A stretch of 64,000 nucleotides of DNA from Rubrivivax sp. (GTDB lineage Bacteria; Pseudomonadota; Gammaproteobacteria; Burkholderiales; Burkholderiaceae_C). The position numbers and the translations under genes were made by a program. The stretch is taken from assembly GCA_019635315.1 (NCBI GenBank), contig JAHBZT010000007.1, forward strand, positions 62,001-126,000, given 5' to 3'. This document shows positions 1-9,386 of the stretch, piece after piece. The notes under the pieces are model-generated. The model searched no databases and was not told where the DNA came from. It worked only from the letters and a program-made list of their open reading frames with translations. Every line of letters begins with the position of its first letter. Positions within the stretch are counted from its first letter, which is position 1.

Positions 1-718
1 ACAGCAGCGAGCTGCCGCCCAGCGTCAGCGCCAGCACGCTCCAGGCCATCGCGCCGACCAACTCGGCGTGCATCGTGAAGCCGCCCCAGGCGGTGGTGCT
101 CTCCCACAGCGCCAGCGGCAGCGTGACGGCGAAGGCCGCGGCCAGCTGCACGGTGTTGGCGGTGCGCACGTCGCAGGGCTGCACCCAGCGCTTCTGGTAC
201 AGCGTGCCGGCGGTGATGCTGGCCAGGGCCAGCAGCGCAAAGCCGACATTCAGCGCCCGCGCCTCGCCCAGGTGCAGCTTGTTCCACACCACCAGCACCA
301 GCCCGGCCAGGCCGAGCGCGAGCCCGGCCCATTGGCGCGCGGCGACATGGCCGCTGCCGCGCGAGCTGACCCACAGCGCCGTCAGCACCGGCTGCAGGCC
401 GACGATCAGCGCCGCCAGTCCGGCGCCGAGGCCGTCCTTCACCGCCGCCCACACGCCGCCCAGGTAGCCGGCGTGCATCAGCACCCCGGTCACCGACAGG
501 TGCCACCACTGCCCGCGCCCCTGCGGCCAGGCGGCGCGCACGAGCGCGATCCACAGCAGGAAGGCCAGCACCGACAGCGCATAGCGCGCGGCCAGGAAGC
601 CCAGCGGCGGCGCATGCGGCATGCCGAAGCGCGCGACCACGAAGCCGGTGCTCCAGATCAGCACGAACACCGCCGGCATCGCGCGCAGCAGCGCGTCGTC
701 GCGCGCGGTGCCCCCCAT
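1..718 (-). CDS. EamA/DMT-family membrane transporter (C-terminus off the window)
   Basis: Leftward reading frame open from the ATG at 718 to the window edge (239 codons), so the C-terminus is missing. The product is very hydrophobic with repeated predicted membrane helices. It begins MGGTARDDALLRAMPAVFVL and continues with WSTGFVVARFGMPHAPPLGF, the typical first-helix pattern of EamA (drug/metabolite transporter) proteins. A GAGG Shine-Dalgarno sequence sits just ahead of the ATG, inside the end of pgsA, which stops 6 bases upstream. It is therefore the last visible gene of the uvrC-lipoprotein-pgsA unit. EamA proteins export small metabolites across the inner membrane; the substrate cannot be inferred. 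Confidence 0.8.
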   Translation of the reverse strand, partial: MGGTARDDALLRAMPAVFVLIWSTGFVVARFGMPHAPPLGFLAARYALSVLAFLLWIALVRAAWPQGRGQWWHLSVTGVLMHAGYLGGVWAAVKDGLGAGLAALIVGLQPVLTALWVSSRGSGHVAARQWAGLALGLAGLVLVVWNKLHLGEARALNVGFALLALASITAGTLYQKRWVQPCDVRTANTVQLAAAFAVTLPLALWESTTAWGGFTMHAELVGAMAWSVLALTLGGSSLL

Positions 719-724
719 GCGGCC

Positions 725-1291
725 TCAGCGCGCCTTCGCGCGGATCTCGGGGATCGCCTTGCGCAGGTAGTAGGCCATCGACCAGACCGTCAGCACGGCG
801 GCGATCCAGATCATCGCCGTGCCCCACAGCCGCGTGTCGACGACGCCGAACAGCGCGCCGTCGTAGAGCAGGAAGGGGATCGCGACCATCTGCGTCAGCG
901 TCTTGGCCTTGCCGACCATGTGCACCGCCACGCTGCGCGAGGCGCCGATCTGCGCCATCCACTCGCGCAGCGCGCTGATCGCGATCTCGCGGCCGATGAT
1001 GATCAGCGCGACGAAGACGTTGACGCGGTCCAGCTCCACCAGCACCAGCACGCAGGCGCAGACCAGGAACTTGTCGGCCACCGGGTCCAGGAAGGCGCCG
1101 AAGGACGAGGTCTGGTTGAGCTTGCGCGCCAGCCAGCCGTCCAGCCAGTCGGTCAGCGCGAACAGCACGAACAGCGCGGTGGCGACCAGGTTCTTGGTCG
1201 CCACCGGCCCGGGCAGGTAGAACACCCCGACGATCAGCGGAATGGCCGCGATGCGCGCCCAGGTCAGCAGCGTCGGGACGGTCAGGAACAT
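725..1291 (-). CDS. pgsA: CDP-diacylglycerol--glycerol-3-phosphate 3-phosphatidyltransferase
   Basis: Inner-membrane enzyme that makes phosphatidylglycerophosphate from CDP-diacylglycerol and glycerol-3-phosphate, the committed step to phosphatidylglycerol and cardiolipin. The 188-residue length is usual for the family. The CDP-alcohol phosphotransferase signature is complete at residues 48-73: DWLDGWLAR, then GAFLDPVAD, giving the D-x2-DG-x2-AR-x8-G-x3-D-x3-D pattern with all acidic metal ligands. Four or more hydrophobic helices surround it. It lies downstream of uvrC and a small lipoprotein gene on the same strand; a uvrC-pgsA neighbourhood is common in proteobacteria. Confidence 0.95.
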   Translation of the reverse strand: MFLTVPTLLTWARIAAIPLIVGVFYLPGPVATKNLVATALFVLFALTDWLDGWLARKLNQTSSFGAFLDPVADKFLVCACVLVLVELDRVNVFVALIIIGREIAISALREWMAQIGASRSVAVHMVGKAKTLTQMVAIPFLLYDGALFGVVDTRLWGTAMIWIAAVLTVWSMAYYLRKAIPEIRAKAR

Positions 1292-1343
1292 GGGCCGATG
1301 CTACCGTCGCCTCGCGACCGGCGTGCGACCGCCGTGCGCCGCC

Positions 1344-1946
1344 TCACTGGTCCAGCGTCGCCGGCTTGAAGCGGCGCTCGTCGTCGAACAGGAAGACCTC
1401 GACGAACTTCCACGGCCGCGGCAGCCGGCTCACGTTGCCGTAGGGCGCGGCGCGGCGCACCGCGTCGGTGGCCAGCTTGATCGTGTCCTTGGCCTCGCGC
1501 GGCTCGCGCAGCACCTTGATCGCGCGCACGCTGCCGTCGGCGTTGAGCTCGACCTCCAGCACCGGGATCGCCAGCAGCGGTTCCGGCGGGCGGCCCATGT
1601 AGCTGGTGTCGGGATGCGCGGCGACCAGGCGCATCGCGGCCAGCACCTTCAGCTCGGCGGCACTGCGCGGCGTCTGCGGCGGCGGCAGCTGCACGTAGCG
1701 CGGTGCCGCCAGACGTGCGGCCGGGGCCGGCGCCGGCGCCGCAGCCGGCGGCGCGGGCACGGGCGCAGGCCGCGGCGCCGGGGTCGGTGCCGGCGCGGGG
1801 GCCGGCGTTGGCACAGGGGCCGGCGCCGGCGCGCGCGACGCGCAGCCGGCGGCCAGGGCCACCGCGACGAACAGCGCCGCCAGCGCCGGCCGCTGCGGCG
1901 CCGGGCGCCGCGAAGGCCGCCCTGCAGGCGGCTCAATGCAAGGCAC
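1344..1946 (-). CDS. Lipoprotein with Pro/Ala-rich linker and TonB-like C-terminal domain
   Basis: 200-residue protein. I chose the GTG at 1946 because it follows an AGGAG Shine-Dalgarno sequence by 7 bases. This start lies inside the last codons of uvrC, so the two genes overlap by 14 bases. A hydrophobic segment ends in a lipobox (ALAAGC, Cys at about residue 35). A long Pro-Ala-rich tract spans about residues 38-80. A globular domain of about 110 residues follows ([20 protein letters not shown], then [10 protein letters not shown]), with the alternating pattern of TonB C-terminal domains. A rigid linker from the membrane through the periplasm fits such a role, but no partner is visible. 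Lipoprotein call is firm; the TonB-like assignment is from pattern only. Confidence 0.65.
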   Translation of the reverse strand: MPCIEPPAGRPSRRPAPQRPALAALFVAVALAAGCASRAPAPAPVPTPAPAPAPTPAPRPAPVPAPPAAAPAPAPAARLAAPRYVQLPPPQTPRSAAELKVLAAMRLVAAHPDTSYMGRPPEPLLAIPVLEVELNADGSVRAIKVLREPREAKDTIKLATDAVRRAAPYGNVSRLPRPWKFVEVFLFDDERRFKPATLDQ

Positions 1947-4026
1947 GATAGATCTCCTCTGCCAGTTCCCGCGAGATGCCGTCCACGCCGGCCAGGTCGT
2001 CGACCCCGGCCGCCGCCACGCCGCGCAGACCGCCGAAGCGCTGCAGCAGCCGCGCCCGCTTGCGCGGCCCCACACCCGGGATGTCCTCCAGCCGGCTGCC
2101 GCCGGTGCGCACGCTGGCACGCTTGGCGCGCATGCCGGTGATCGCGAAGCGGTGCGCCTCGTCGCGGATCTGCGCCACCAGCATCAGCGCCGCCGAATCA
2201 TGCCCCAGGTACACCTTGTCACGCCCGTCGGCGAAGACCAGCTCCTCGAGCCCGACCTTACGCCCCTCGCCCTTCTCGACGCCGACGATCAGCGCGATGT
2301 CCAGCCCCAGCTCCTCGAAGACCTCGCGCGCCATGCTCACCTGGCCGCGGCCGCCGTCGACCAGCACCAGGTCGGGCAACCGAGCGGCACCGCGCCGGTG
2401 TGCGGCGGGCTTCGCGGTCGCGGCGTCCTCGGCCGTCTCGGTGCCGCCCTCGGCCGCCGGTTCGTCGGCCTTGCCGGCCGCCACCGCCTCGGCCAGGCGT
2501 GCATAGCGCCGCGTCAGCACCTGGCGCATCGCCGCATAGTCGTCGCCGCCGGTGATGCCCTCGATGTTGAAGCGCCGGTACTGCGCGCTCTGCATCTGGT
2601 GGTTCTCGTAGACCACGCAGGAGGCCTGCGTCGCCTCGCCGGCGGTGTGGCTGATGTCGAAGCATTCGATGCGCAGCTGCGCCGGGTCGGCCAGGTCCAG
2701 GTCCAGCGCCTCGATCAGCGAGCGCGTGCGCTGCTGCTGCGAACCCTCCTCGGCGAGCAGGCGCGCCAGCGCCAGCTCGGCGCCCTTGGCCGCCATCTCG
2801 AGCCAGATGCGGCGCTGCTCGCGCGGCTGGTGCGTGGCGCGCACGCGCACGCCAGCGGCCTCGGACAGCGCGTCGAGCAAGACGGCCGACACCGGGTGGC
2901 TGGTCACCAGTTGCGGCGGCACCGGCTGGCCCAGGTAGTGCTGACTGACGAAAGCCTCCAGCACCGCGACCTCCGGCGCGCGCGCCGGTGCCTCGGCGCC
3001 GGCATCGTCGTCGCCGGCATCCAGCGCCGCGCCTTCGTCGACATGCGCCGGAAAGAAGGCGCGGTCGCCGAGGTGGCGGCTGCCGCGCACCATCGCCAGG
3101 TTGACGCAGGCGCGGCCGCCGGCGACCCTGACGGCGAGGATGTCGACGTCGGCATCCGCCGCCGACAGGCTGCTGGCCTCCACCGCCTGCTGGTGCAGCA
3201 CGCGGGACAGCGAGCCGATGCGGTTGCGCAGCTCGGCGGCACGCTCGAACTCCAGCGCCTCGGCATGCGCCATCATCTGCGCCTGCAGGTCGGCGATGAC
3301 CTCCTGCGTCTGCCCGAGCAGGAAGCGTTCGGCGTCCGCCACGTCCTTCGCATAGTCGGCCTGCGACACCAGGCCGACGCAGGGCCCCGAGCAGCGCTGG
3401 ATCTGGTACAGCAGGCAGGGCCGCGAGCGGTGGTTGAAGACCGTGTCCTCGCAGGTGCGCAGGCGGAAGACCTTCTGCATCAGCTGGATCGTCTGCTTGA
3501 CGGCCCAGGCATTCGGGTAGGGCCCGAAATAGCGGTGGCGGCGGTCGACCGCGCCGCGGAAATAGGCCATGCGCGGAAAGCGCGAGGCCGCCGGAGCGTC
3601 TGCCCCGCCGGTGCCGCGACCCGGGGCGCCGGTGATCTTCAGGTACGGGTAGCTCTTGTCGTCGCGGAACAGGATGTTGAAGCGCGGCGCCAGCGACTTG
3701 ATCAGGTTGTTCTCGAGCAGCAGCGCCTCGGCCTCGCTGCGCACGACGGTGGTCTCCAGCCGCGCGATGCGCGCGACCATGTGACCGATGCGCGTTCCGC
3801 CGTGGTCCTTGTGCAGGTAGCTCGCGACGCGCTTCTTCAGGTTGCGCGCCTTGCCGACGTAGAGCACGCCGCCGGCGGCGTCGATCCAGCGGTAGACGCC
3901 GGGCAGCGAAGGCAGCGTGGCGACCTCGGCCAGCAGCCGCGCGCGCGCCTCGTCGTCGGCCGCGGCCGCGGGTCCGGGCGGCGCGGCAGGTTCGGAATCG
4001 GGGACGTCGGACTCGGGTGCGCTCAT
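1933..4026 (-). CDS. uvrC: Excinuclease ABC subunit C
   Basis: Dual-incision endonuclease of nucleotide excision repair, acting with UvrA and UvrB in the cytoplasm. 697 residues from the ATG at 4026. The GIY-YIG nuclease domain is near the N-terminus (GVYRW at 43-47, [11 protein letters not shown] at 56-66). The middle holds the UVR (UvrB-binding) segment and the RNase H-like nuclease region. The C-terminus carries the helix-hairpin-helix pair ([20 protein letters not shown] and a second hairpin). It is longer than the E. coli protein (about 610) because of an acidic/Ala-rich N-terminal extension and a low-complexity insert near residues 520-560. The open frame extends further upstream, but that part is antisense to earP. 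Transcribed divergently from earP. Confidence 0.95.
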   Translation of the reverse strand: MSAPESDVPDSEPAAPPGPAAAADDEARARLLAEVATLPSLPGVYRWIDAAGGVLYVGKARNLKKRVASYLHKDHGGTRIGHMVARIARLETTVVRSEAEALLLENNLIKSLAPRFNILFRDDKSYPYLKITGAPGRGTGGADAPAASRFPRMAYFRGAVDRRHRYFGPYPNAWAVKQTIQLMQKVFRLRTCEDTVFNHRSRPCLLYQIQRCSGPCVGLVSQADYAKDVADAERFLLGQTQEVIADLQAQMMAHAEALEFERAAELRNRIGSLSRVLHQQAVEASSLSAADADVDILAVRVAGGRACVNLAMVRGSRHLGDRAFFPAHVDEGAALDAGDDDAGAEAPARAPEVAVLEAFVSQHYLGQPVPPQLVTSHPVSAVLLDALSEAAGVRVRATHQPREQRRIWLEMAAKGAELALARLLAEEGSQQQRTRSLIEALDLDLADPAQLRIECFDISHTAGEATQASCVVYENHQMQSAQYRRFNIEGITGGDDYAAMRQVLTRRYARLAEAVAAGKADEPAAEGGTETAEDAATAKPAAHRRGAARLPDLVLVDGGRGQVSMAREVFEELGLDIALIVGVEKGEGRKVGLEELVFADGRDKVYLGHDSAALMLVAQIRDEAHRFAITGMRAKRASVRTGGSRLEDIPGVGPRKRARLLQRFGGLRGVAAAGVDDLAGVDGISRELAEEIYRALH

Positions 4027-4063
4027 CGCGGCGCGGATTGTCGCGCCTGCCGATAATCCGTCG

Positions 4064-4099
4064 ATGCCTGCGCCGATGCCTGCGCCGATGCCTGCGCCG
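4064..4099 (+). repeat. Three tandem copies of a 12-base unit at the earP start
   Basis: The unit ATGCCTGCGCCG occurs three times head to tail and encodes [12 protein letters not shown]. Because 12 is a multiple of three, a copy-number change would keep the frame and simply add or remove start codons and four residues each. Confidence 0.9.
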
Positions 4100-5200
4100 C
4101 CTCGTGCGGCCCCCGCGCCGGACCGGCCCGGTTCCCCGTCCGCCGGCCTGACCTGGGACCTGTACTGCCGCGTCATCGACAACCACGGCGACCTCGGGGT
4201 GTGCTGGCGCCTGGCGCGCGACCTGGCCACGCGCGGACAGCAGGTGCGCCTGGTCGTCGACGATGCCTCGGCGCTGGCGTGGATGGCGCCGCAGGGCCAG
4301 GCCGGCGTCGAGGTGCAGGCCTGGCCCGGCGACGACACACCGCCCTTCGAACCGGGTGCGGTCGTCGTCGAGGCCTTCGGCTGCGACCCGCCGGCGGCCC
4401 AGGTCGAGCGCATGGCGCGGTGTTCACCGGCGCCGGTGTGGATCAACCTCGAATACCTCAGTGCCGAAGCCTGGGTCGAGCGCAGCCACGCGCTGCCGTC
4501 GCCGCAGCGCCATGGCCTGACGAAGTGGTTCTTCTTCCCCGGCTTCACGCCGGCCACCGGCGGGCTGCTGCGCGAGCCGGGACTGCTGGACGCACGCGCC
4601 GCGCACGACGCCGGCGCCTGGCTGGCCGCGCAGGGCCTTGCGCCACGCGACGGCGAACGTGTCGCCACGCTGTTCTGCTACGACAACCCGGCGCTGCCGG
4701 CGCTGCTGCCGGCGCTGGCGTCGCGCCCGACCGTGCTGCTGGCCGCGCCGGGCCCGGCGCAGCGGCAGCTCGCCACGCTGGCGCTCCCGCCGGGCCTGCG
4801 CGTCGTCACCCTGTCCTGGCTGACGCAGCCCGACTTCGATCGCCTGCTGTGGAGCAGCGCGCTGAATTTCGTGCGCGGCGAGGACTCGCTGGTGCGCGCG
4901 ATCTGGGCCGGCGCCCCCTTCGTGTGGCAGGCCTACCCGCAGCATGACGGCGTGCACCACGCCAAGGTGAAGGCGCTGCTGGACCGCTTGCAGCCGCCGG
5001 CCGGCGTGGCGGCGCTGTGGCAGGCGTGGAACGGCGCGCCGGGCGCGGTGATGCCGGCGCTGCCCGACACGCGCCCCGGCGCACCCTGGGCGGCCGCAGT
5101 GCAGGCGCTGCGCGACCGCATCGCGGCGCAGCTGGACCTGACGACGCAGCTGCTGGCCTTCGTCGCCGCGAAGCGGTCTAGGCCCCAGGGAATGCCCTGA
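4064..5200 (+). CDS. earP: EF-P arginine rhamnosyltransferase EarP
   Basis: Glycosyltransferase that transfers rhamnose from dTDP-rhamnose to Arg32 of EF-P. 378 residues from the ATG at 4064. The N-terminal block ([20 protein letters not shown]) and the nucleotide-sugar site [19 protein letters not shown] followed by [12 protein letters not shown] are diagnostic for EarP. It is followed on the same strand by efp, the substrate gene, in the usual order. The start is ambiguous because a 12-base unit is repeated three times (4064-4099), each copy beginning with an in-frame ATG (MPAP repeated); all three starts would give the same catalytic domain. Only 37 bases separate it from the divergent uvrC start. 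Confidence 0.95.
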   Translation: MPAPMPAPMPAPPRAAPAPDRPGSPSAGLTWDLYCRVIDNHGDLGVCWRLARDLATRGQQVRLVVDDASALAWMAPQGQAGVEVQAWPGDDTPPFEPGAVVVEAFGCDPPAAQVERMARCSPAPVWINLEYLSAEAWVERSHALPSPQRHGLTKWFFFPGFTPATGGLLREPGLLDARAAHDAGAWLAAQGLAPRDGERVATLFCYDNPALPALLPALASRPTVLLAAPGPAQRQLATLALPPGLRVVTLSWLTQPDFDRLLWSSALNFVRGEDSLVRAIWAGAPFVWQAYPQHDGVHHAKVKALLDRLQPPAGVAALWQAWNGAPGAVMPALPDTRPGAPWAAAVQALRDRIAAQLDLTTQLLAFVAAKRSRPQGMP

Positions 5201-5255
5201 TCGCCGCGCGCCGGCCTGCTAGAATTGCAGGCTTTGCTCCGGGTGCCCTTCCCCC

Positions 5256-5286
5256 GGGGCCCGTCACGGCAGGTTGCCGTGGCCCC
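5256..5286 (+). promoter_or_regulatory. Hairpin in the earP-efp intergenic leader
   Basis: GGGGCC (5256-5261) and ACGGCA (5266-5271) pair with TGCCGT (5275-5280) and GGCCCC (5281-5286). This gives 12 base pairs with a 4-base bulge on one side and a 3-base loop. No run of T follows, so it is not a standard intrinsic terminator. It lies about 75 bases before the efp start and could attenuate readthrough from earP or protect the efp leader RNA. Its role is inferred. Confidence 0.45.
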
Positions 5287-5359
5287 GCCGGTGCCGGGAT
5301 TCCTCCCGCGCCGGCCACCCTTCCGCGCCCGACAACGCGCACAGCTCACGCAAACCGCC

Positions 5360-5914
5360 ATGAAACTCGCTCAGGAAATCCGCGCCGGCAACGTCATCAT
5401 GCAGGGCAAGGACCCGATGGTCGTGCTGAAGACCGAATACAGCCGCGGCGGCCGCGGCGCCGCCACCGTGCGCATGAAGATGAAGAACCTGCTCAACGGC
5501 GGCGGTTCGGAGGTCGTCTTCAAGGCCGACGACAAGATGGACCAGATCGTGCTGGACAAGAAGGAGTGCACCTACTCCTACTTCGCCGACCCGATGTACG
5601 TCTTCATGGACAGCGACTACAACCAGTTCGAGGTCGAGGCCGAGAACATGGGCGACGCGATCAGCTACCTCGAGGACGGCATGGCCGTCGAGGTCGTGTT
5701 CTACGACGGCAAGGCGATCAGCGTCGAGCTGCCGACCACCGTGGTGCGCGAGATCACCACCGAGCCCGCCGTCAAGGGCGACACCTCGGGCAAGGTCATG
5801 AAGCCGGCCAAGCTGGTCAATACCGGCTTCGAGATCGCGGTGCCGCTGTTCGTCGAGAACGGCGACAAGATCGAGATCGACACGCGCACGCACGAATACA
5901 AGAAGCGCGTCTGA
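5360..5914 (+). CDS. efp: Elongation factor P, arginine-32 (rhamnosylated) type
   Basis: Ribosome-binding factor that relieves stalling at polyproline stretches. 184 residues beginning [13 protein letters not shown], with the three-barrel EF-P architecture and a normal C-terminal domain ending HEYKKRV. The tip of the domain I loop reads SRGGRGAA with Arg at position 32, where E. coli EF-P has the modified lysine. The arginine, together with earP directly upstream, marks the EarP/dTDP-rhamnose modification type. The N-terminal extension open to 5225 is leader sequence and lacks EF-P similarity. The many Pro-rich linkers in this window would need an active EF-P. Confidence 0.97.
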   Translation: MKLAQEIRAGNVIMQGKDPMVVLKTEYSRGGRGAATVRMKMKNLLNGGGSEVVFKADDKMDQIVLDKKECTYSYFADPMYVFMDSDYNQFEVEAENMGDAISYLEDGMAVEVVFYDGKAISVELPTTVVREITTEPAVKGDTSGKVMKPAKLVNTGFEIAVPLFVENGDKIEIDTRTHEYKKRV

Positions 5915-5958
5915 TCGCTGCCGCCGGCTCGCCGGCGGAGGGCAGCGACGGCATGCCG

Positions 5959-5982
5959 GACGGGCACCTGCGGGTGCCCGTC
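5959..5982 (+). terminator. Intrinsic terminator-like hairpin after efp
   Basis: A perfect 10-base stem (GACGGGCACC / GGTGCCCGTC) with a 4-base loop starts 45 bases after the efp stop and is followed by GTCGTTC. A second hairpin lies closer to the stop: TCGCTGCC (5915-5922) pairs exactly with GGCAGCGA (5941-5948) around a GCCGGC palindrome. The T-run is weak, so termination may be incomplete. Confidence 0.6.
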
Positions 5983-6057
5983 GTCGTTCACGGCGGCGCC
6001 GCGGCGGCGGCTTATGCTTGCCGGCACGGCATCCCGCCACCGCCAAGGAGCGAGTGC

Positions 6058-6450
6058 ATGATCGACCACATGACCTTCCGCGCGAACGACATCTCGCGCA
6101 CCCAGGCCTTCTACGGCGCGGCGCTGGCGCCGCTGGGCTATGCCCTCGTCTACGACGCCAGCCACGACGGCCTGCGCGTGCTCGGCTACGGCCGCGACGG
6201 CAAGATCGACACCTGGTTCGTCGAAGGCCCCAGCGACGGCAGCGGTGGCCCGACCACCGGCTGCCACCTGGCCTGGCGCGCACCCAGTCGCGCTGCGGTC
6301 GACGCCTTCCATGCCGCGGCGGTGGCCGCGGGCGGGCGCGACAACGGCGCGCCGGGCCTGCGCCCGCACTACCACCCCGACTACTACGGCGCCTTCGTCA
6401 TCGACCCCGACGGCAACAATGTCGAGGCGGTCTGCCACGACAAGGCCTGA
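6058..6450 (+). CDS. VOC-family (glyoxalase/bleomycin-resistance-like) protein
   Basis: 130-residue protein with the vicinal-oxygen-chelate fold pattern. It opens IDHMTFRANDISRTQAFYGA and closes HYHPDYYGAFVIDPDGNNVE, the usual first and last metal-site strands of the superfamily (His near the start, Glu near the end). The ATG at 6058 is preceded by AAGGAG at good spacing. Many such single-domain proteins are annotated only as VOC proteins; the substrate cannot be read from sequence. The next gene starts 22 bases downstream and may be co-transcribed. Confidence 0.85.
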   Translation: MIDHMTFRANDISRTQAFYGAALAPLGYALVYDASHDGLRVLGYGRDGKIDTWFVEGPSDGSGGPTTGCHLAWRAPSRAAVDAFHAAAVAAGGRDNGAPGLRPHYHPDYYGAFVIDPDGNNVEAVCHDKA

Positions 6451-6472
6451 CGCGCTGGCGCGGCGGCTGCGC

Positions 6473-7423
6473 ATGAGCTTCGACTTCGACGCCGCGGTCG
6501 TCGCACCCTTCCGCATGCAGCCGGGGCTGCGCCGGCTGGCCCCGGGCAGCCCGCAGCTGACGCCGCTGGCGCCCGGCTCGCGCCACCAGCGCGAGAAGCT
6601 GGCCGTGCTGTCGGCCTTCTGGCCGCAGGCCCTGCTGTGCGCCGAGGGCTTCGACCCCGCACCGGCACTGCACGCGCTGGCCGCCTTCGCCGCCGGGGAA
6701 CAGCCCGAAGCCTGGCAGTGGGACGGCCGGCGCGCGCAGGCGCTGCACCTGGCCACCGCGGTGGACACCGATGGCCGCGTGGAGCAGACCGCGCCGGGCC
6801 GCTTCGGCCTCGGCGACGAGGTCGCGCGCTGCCTGCGCGGCCTGCCCGCGCGCTGGCGGCTGGCCGCGCTGCTGAGCCTGGCCTTCGCCGAGGACTTTGC
6901 CGTCGTCGACGGTGCCAGCGGCACCCTGCCCTGGCTGGCGGTCGCGCTGCCCAGCCACTGGGCGCCGGAGGCCAAGGTCGGCCGCCACTTCGCCGAGGTG
7001 CATGCGCCGGTGGCCGACAATGCGCTGCTGCTGAAGGCCGCCGACTCGCTGGTGAAGCTGGTGACGGGGCCCGAGCGCTGGGAGCGCTTCGTCTGGAACG
7101 TCACCGACCAGCCGCGGCTGCATGCGCATCCGGACCGCACGGACCGCGATCGCTGGCGCCACACGCCGGTCGAACGTGCCTGGTGGCGCACCGAACGCCA
7201 GACCTTCGTGCCGCTGCCGGCGCTCGGCCAGGCGGTCTTCACGATCCAGGTCGAGGTGCAGCCGCTGGCGCAGGCGCTGACGACCCGCGCGCGCGCCCGC
7301 GCGCTGCACGACGCGATCGCCTCGATGAGCCCGGCCGTGCTGGCCTACCGCGGCCTGCAGTCGGTGCGCGAGCCGCTGCTGGCATTTCTGGCGGCGCGCG
7401 CGGCCGCGCTGCCGTCGGCCTGA
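6473..7423 (+). CDS. DUF3445 / haem-dependent oxidative N-demethylase-like protein
   Basis: 316 residues from the ATG at 6473. The central region reads VALPSHWAPEAKVGRHFAEV and AEVHAPV. The C-terminal part reads WWRTERQTFVPLP followed by AVFTIQVEVQPL. Both are the conserved blocks of DUF3445, whose characterised members are haem-dependent oxidative N-demethylases acting on small N-methylated amines. No signal peptide is seen, so it should be cytoplasmic. It sits between a VOC protein and mnmC with short gaps (22 and 17 bases), so all three may share a transcript. Assignment to the family is by remembered motif pattern; the substrate is unknown. Confidence 0.75.
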   Translation: MSFDFDAAVVAPFRMQPGLRRLAPGSPQLTPLAPGSRHQREKLAVLSAFWPQALLCAEGFDPAPALHALAAFAAGEQPEAWQWDGRRAQALHLATAVDTDGRVEQTAPGRFGLGDEVARCLRGLPARWRLAALLSLAFAEDFAVVDGASGTLPWLAVALPSHWAPEAKVGRHFAEVHAPVADNALLLKAADSLVKLVTGPERWERFVWNVTDQPRLHAHPDRTDRDRWRHTPVERAWWRTERQTFVPLPALGQAVFTIQVEVQPLAQALTTRARARALHDAIASMSPAVLAYRGLQSVREPLLAFLAARAAALPSA

Positions 7424-7440
7424 GCCTGGCCCGGCCCGGC

Positions 7441-9375
7441 ATGAAGCCGACGCGCATCACGCCGGCGCGCATCACCTTTGCCGCCGACGGCCCGCCGTCG
7501 GCGCCGGACTTCGGCGATGTCTACCACCCGGCCGCCGGTGCGCTGGCGCAGGCCCGCCATGTCTTCCTGGCCGGCAACGGCCTGCCCGGGCGCTGGGCCG
7601 CACGCCCGCGCTTCGTCGTGCTGGAGACCGGCTTCGGGCTCGGCAACAACTTCCTCGCCACCTGGGACGCCTGGCGAAGCGATGCGCAGCGCTGCGAGCG
7701 CCTGGTCTTCGTCTCGATCGAGGCGCATCCGCCGCGACGCGAGGACCTGGTGCGCGCGCACGCCGGCTCGCCGCTGCCCGCGCTGGCCGCCGAACTGATC
7801 GCCGCCTGGCCGCCGCCGGCGCCCGGCCTGCACCTGCGCGACTTCGACGATGGCCGCGTGCGCCTACTGCTGGCGCTGGGCGATGTCGAGCGGCTCCTGC
7901 CGGCGCTGCGCCTGCACGCCGACGCCGTCTTCCTGGACGGCTTCGCGCCGGCCAGGAACCCGGCGATGTGGTCGCCGCGTGTGCTCAAGGCGGTCGGCCG
8001 CCGCGCCGCGCCGGGCGCCAGCGCCGCGACCTGGAGCGTGGCGGTGGCCCTGCGCCAGGGCCTGGCGACCGCCGGCTTCGAGGTGCAGCGCGCCGCGGGC
8101 ATCGGCGGCAAGCGCGAGATCACGGTCGCGCGCTTCGCGCCGCGCTGGCGCTGCGAGCCGCCGCCGACGCCGCCGCGCGATGCCATCGTCGTCGGCGCCG
8201 GCCTCGCCGGCGCGGCCGTGGCGCGGGCGCTCGCGCGCGCGGGCATCGAGGTCACGGTGGTCGACCGCCAGCCGGTGCCGGCCGCCGAAGCGTCCGGCAA
8301 TCCGGCCGGTCTTTTCCACGGCACGCTGCATCCCGACGACGGGCCGCATGCACGGCTGTTCCGCGCCGCCGCGCTGCACGCTGCACAGGTCTACCGCGCC
8401 GCCGTGGCCGCTGGCGTGCCGGGCGCGGTGAGCGGCCTGCTGCGGCTGGACCAGCGTGCCGGTGGTGCCGATGCGATGCGCGCGTTGCTGGCCTCCAGCG
8501 GGTTGCCCGGCGCCTATGTCGACGTGCTCGACGCCGCCGAGGCCTCGCGGCGTGCCGGCGTGGCGCTGCCGGCACCGGCCTGGTGGTACCCGGACGGCGG
8601 CTGGCTGTCGCCGGCCGACTGGGTGCACCATGCGCTCGCCGCGCCGGGTGTGCGGCTGCTGGCCGGTCGCGCTGTCGTGTCGCTGCAGCGTGCCGGGGCC
8701 CGCTGGCGCGTCGCCGACGCCGACGGCGCCGTGATCGCCGACGCCGATGCCGTCGTGCTGGCGAATGCCGGCGGTGCCCAGGCGCTGCTGGCGACCGCAG
8801 GCGCGGCGGGCAGCGCCTGGCCGCTGCGCCACACGCGCGGCCAGGTCACCTGGTGGCCCTGCTCGACGCCGCTGCGCCTGCCGGTGGCCGGCGACGGTTA
8901 TGCGCTGCCGCTGCCCGGCGCGCTGCTGTGCGGCGCGACCCGGGAGCCGCAGGAGCCGGGCGAGAGCGCGAACGACGAACCCGCCCGCGACGCCGACCAC
9001 CGCCACAACCTGCAGCGCCTGCAGCGCCTGACCGGTCTTGCGCCGCCAGACGTGTCGACACCGTTGGGGGGCCGTGTGGCCTGGCGCTGCCACAGCGACG
9101 ACCGGCTCCCGATCGCCGGTGCGCTGCCCGCCTTCACGCTGCCCGCGGGCCAGCGCCTGGAGCAGGCGCGCCGCGTGCCGCGCGAACCGGGGCTCTATGC
9201 ATTGACCGCGCTGGGCGCACGCGGGCTGACGCTGGCGCCGCTGCTCGGCGAGCTGGTCGCCGCGATGGCCACCGGGGCACCGTGGCCGCTGGAGCAGGAC
9301 CTGGCCGATGCCGTGGACCCGGCACGCTGGCTCGTTCGCGCAGCGCGCGCGGGCGCCGCGGCGACGGCGGGCTGA
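7441..9375 (+). CDS. mnmC: Bifunctional tRNA modification protein MnmC (methyltransferase + FAD oxidase)
   Basis: Completes 5-methylaminomethyl-2-thiouridine at the wobble position of tRNA. The C-terminal FAD domain removes the carboxymethyl group and the N-terminal domain methylates. 644 residues, near the usual 660. The N-terminal methyltransferase shows DVYHP, then HVFLAGNGLPGRW and the SAM loop LETGFGLGNN (61-70). The FAD domain starts near residue 248 with VVGAGLAGAAVARALARAGI, followed by SGNPAGLFHGTLHPDDG and the C-terminal ALGARGLTLAPLLGELVAA. Start chosen at the ATG of MKPTRITPARI, just ahead of the first conserved block. Converges on the small gene at 9387. Confidence 0.95.
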   Translation: MKPTRITPARITFAADGPPSAPDFGDVYHPAAGALAQARHVFLAGNGLPGRWAARPRFVVLETGFGLGNNFLATWDAWRSDAQRCERLVFVSIEAHPPRREDLVRAHAGSPLPALAAELIAAWPPPAPGLHLRDFDDGRVRLLLALGDVERLLPALRLHADAVFLDGFAPARNPAMWSPRVLKAVGRRAAPGASAATWSVAVALRQGLATAGFEVQRAAGIGGKREITVARFAPRWRCEPPPTPPRDAIVVGAGLAGAAVARALARAGIEVTVVDRQPVPAAEASGNPAGLFHGTLHPDDGPHARLFRAAALHAAQVYRAAVAAGVPGAVSGLLRLDQRAGGADAMRALLASSGLPGAYVDVLDAAEASRRAGVALPAPAWWYPDGGWLSPADWVHHALAAPGVRLLAGRAVVSLQRAGARWRVADADGAVIADADAVVLANAGGAQALLATAGAAGSAWPLRHTRGQVTWWPCSTPLRLPVAGDGYALPLPGALLCGATREPQEPGESANDEPARDADHRHNLQRLQRLTGLAPPDVSTPLGGRVAWRCHSDDRLPIAGALPAFTLPAGQRLEQARRVPREPGLYALTALGARGLTLAPLLGELVAAMATGAPWPLEQDLADAVDPARWLVRAARAGAAATAG

Positions 9376-9386
9376 AGCCCGTCGGT

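Noticed and set aside
1700-1850. Apparent GC-rich tandem repeat
   Set aside because: It is the degenerate coding sequence of the Pro/Ala linker of the lipoprotein, not an independent repeat element.
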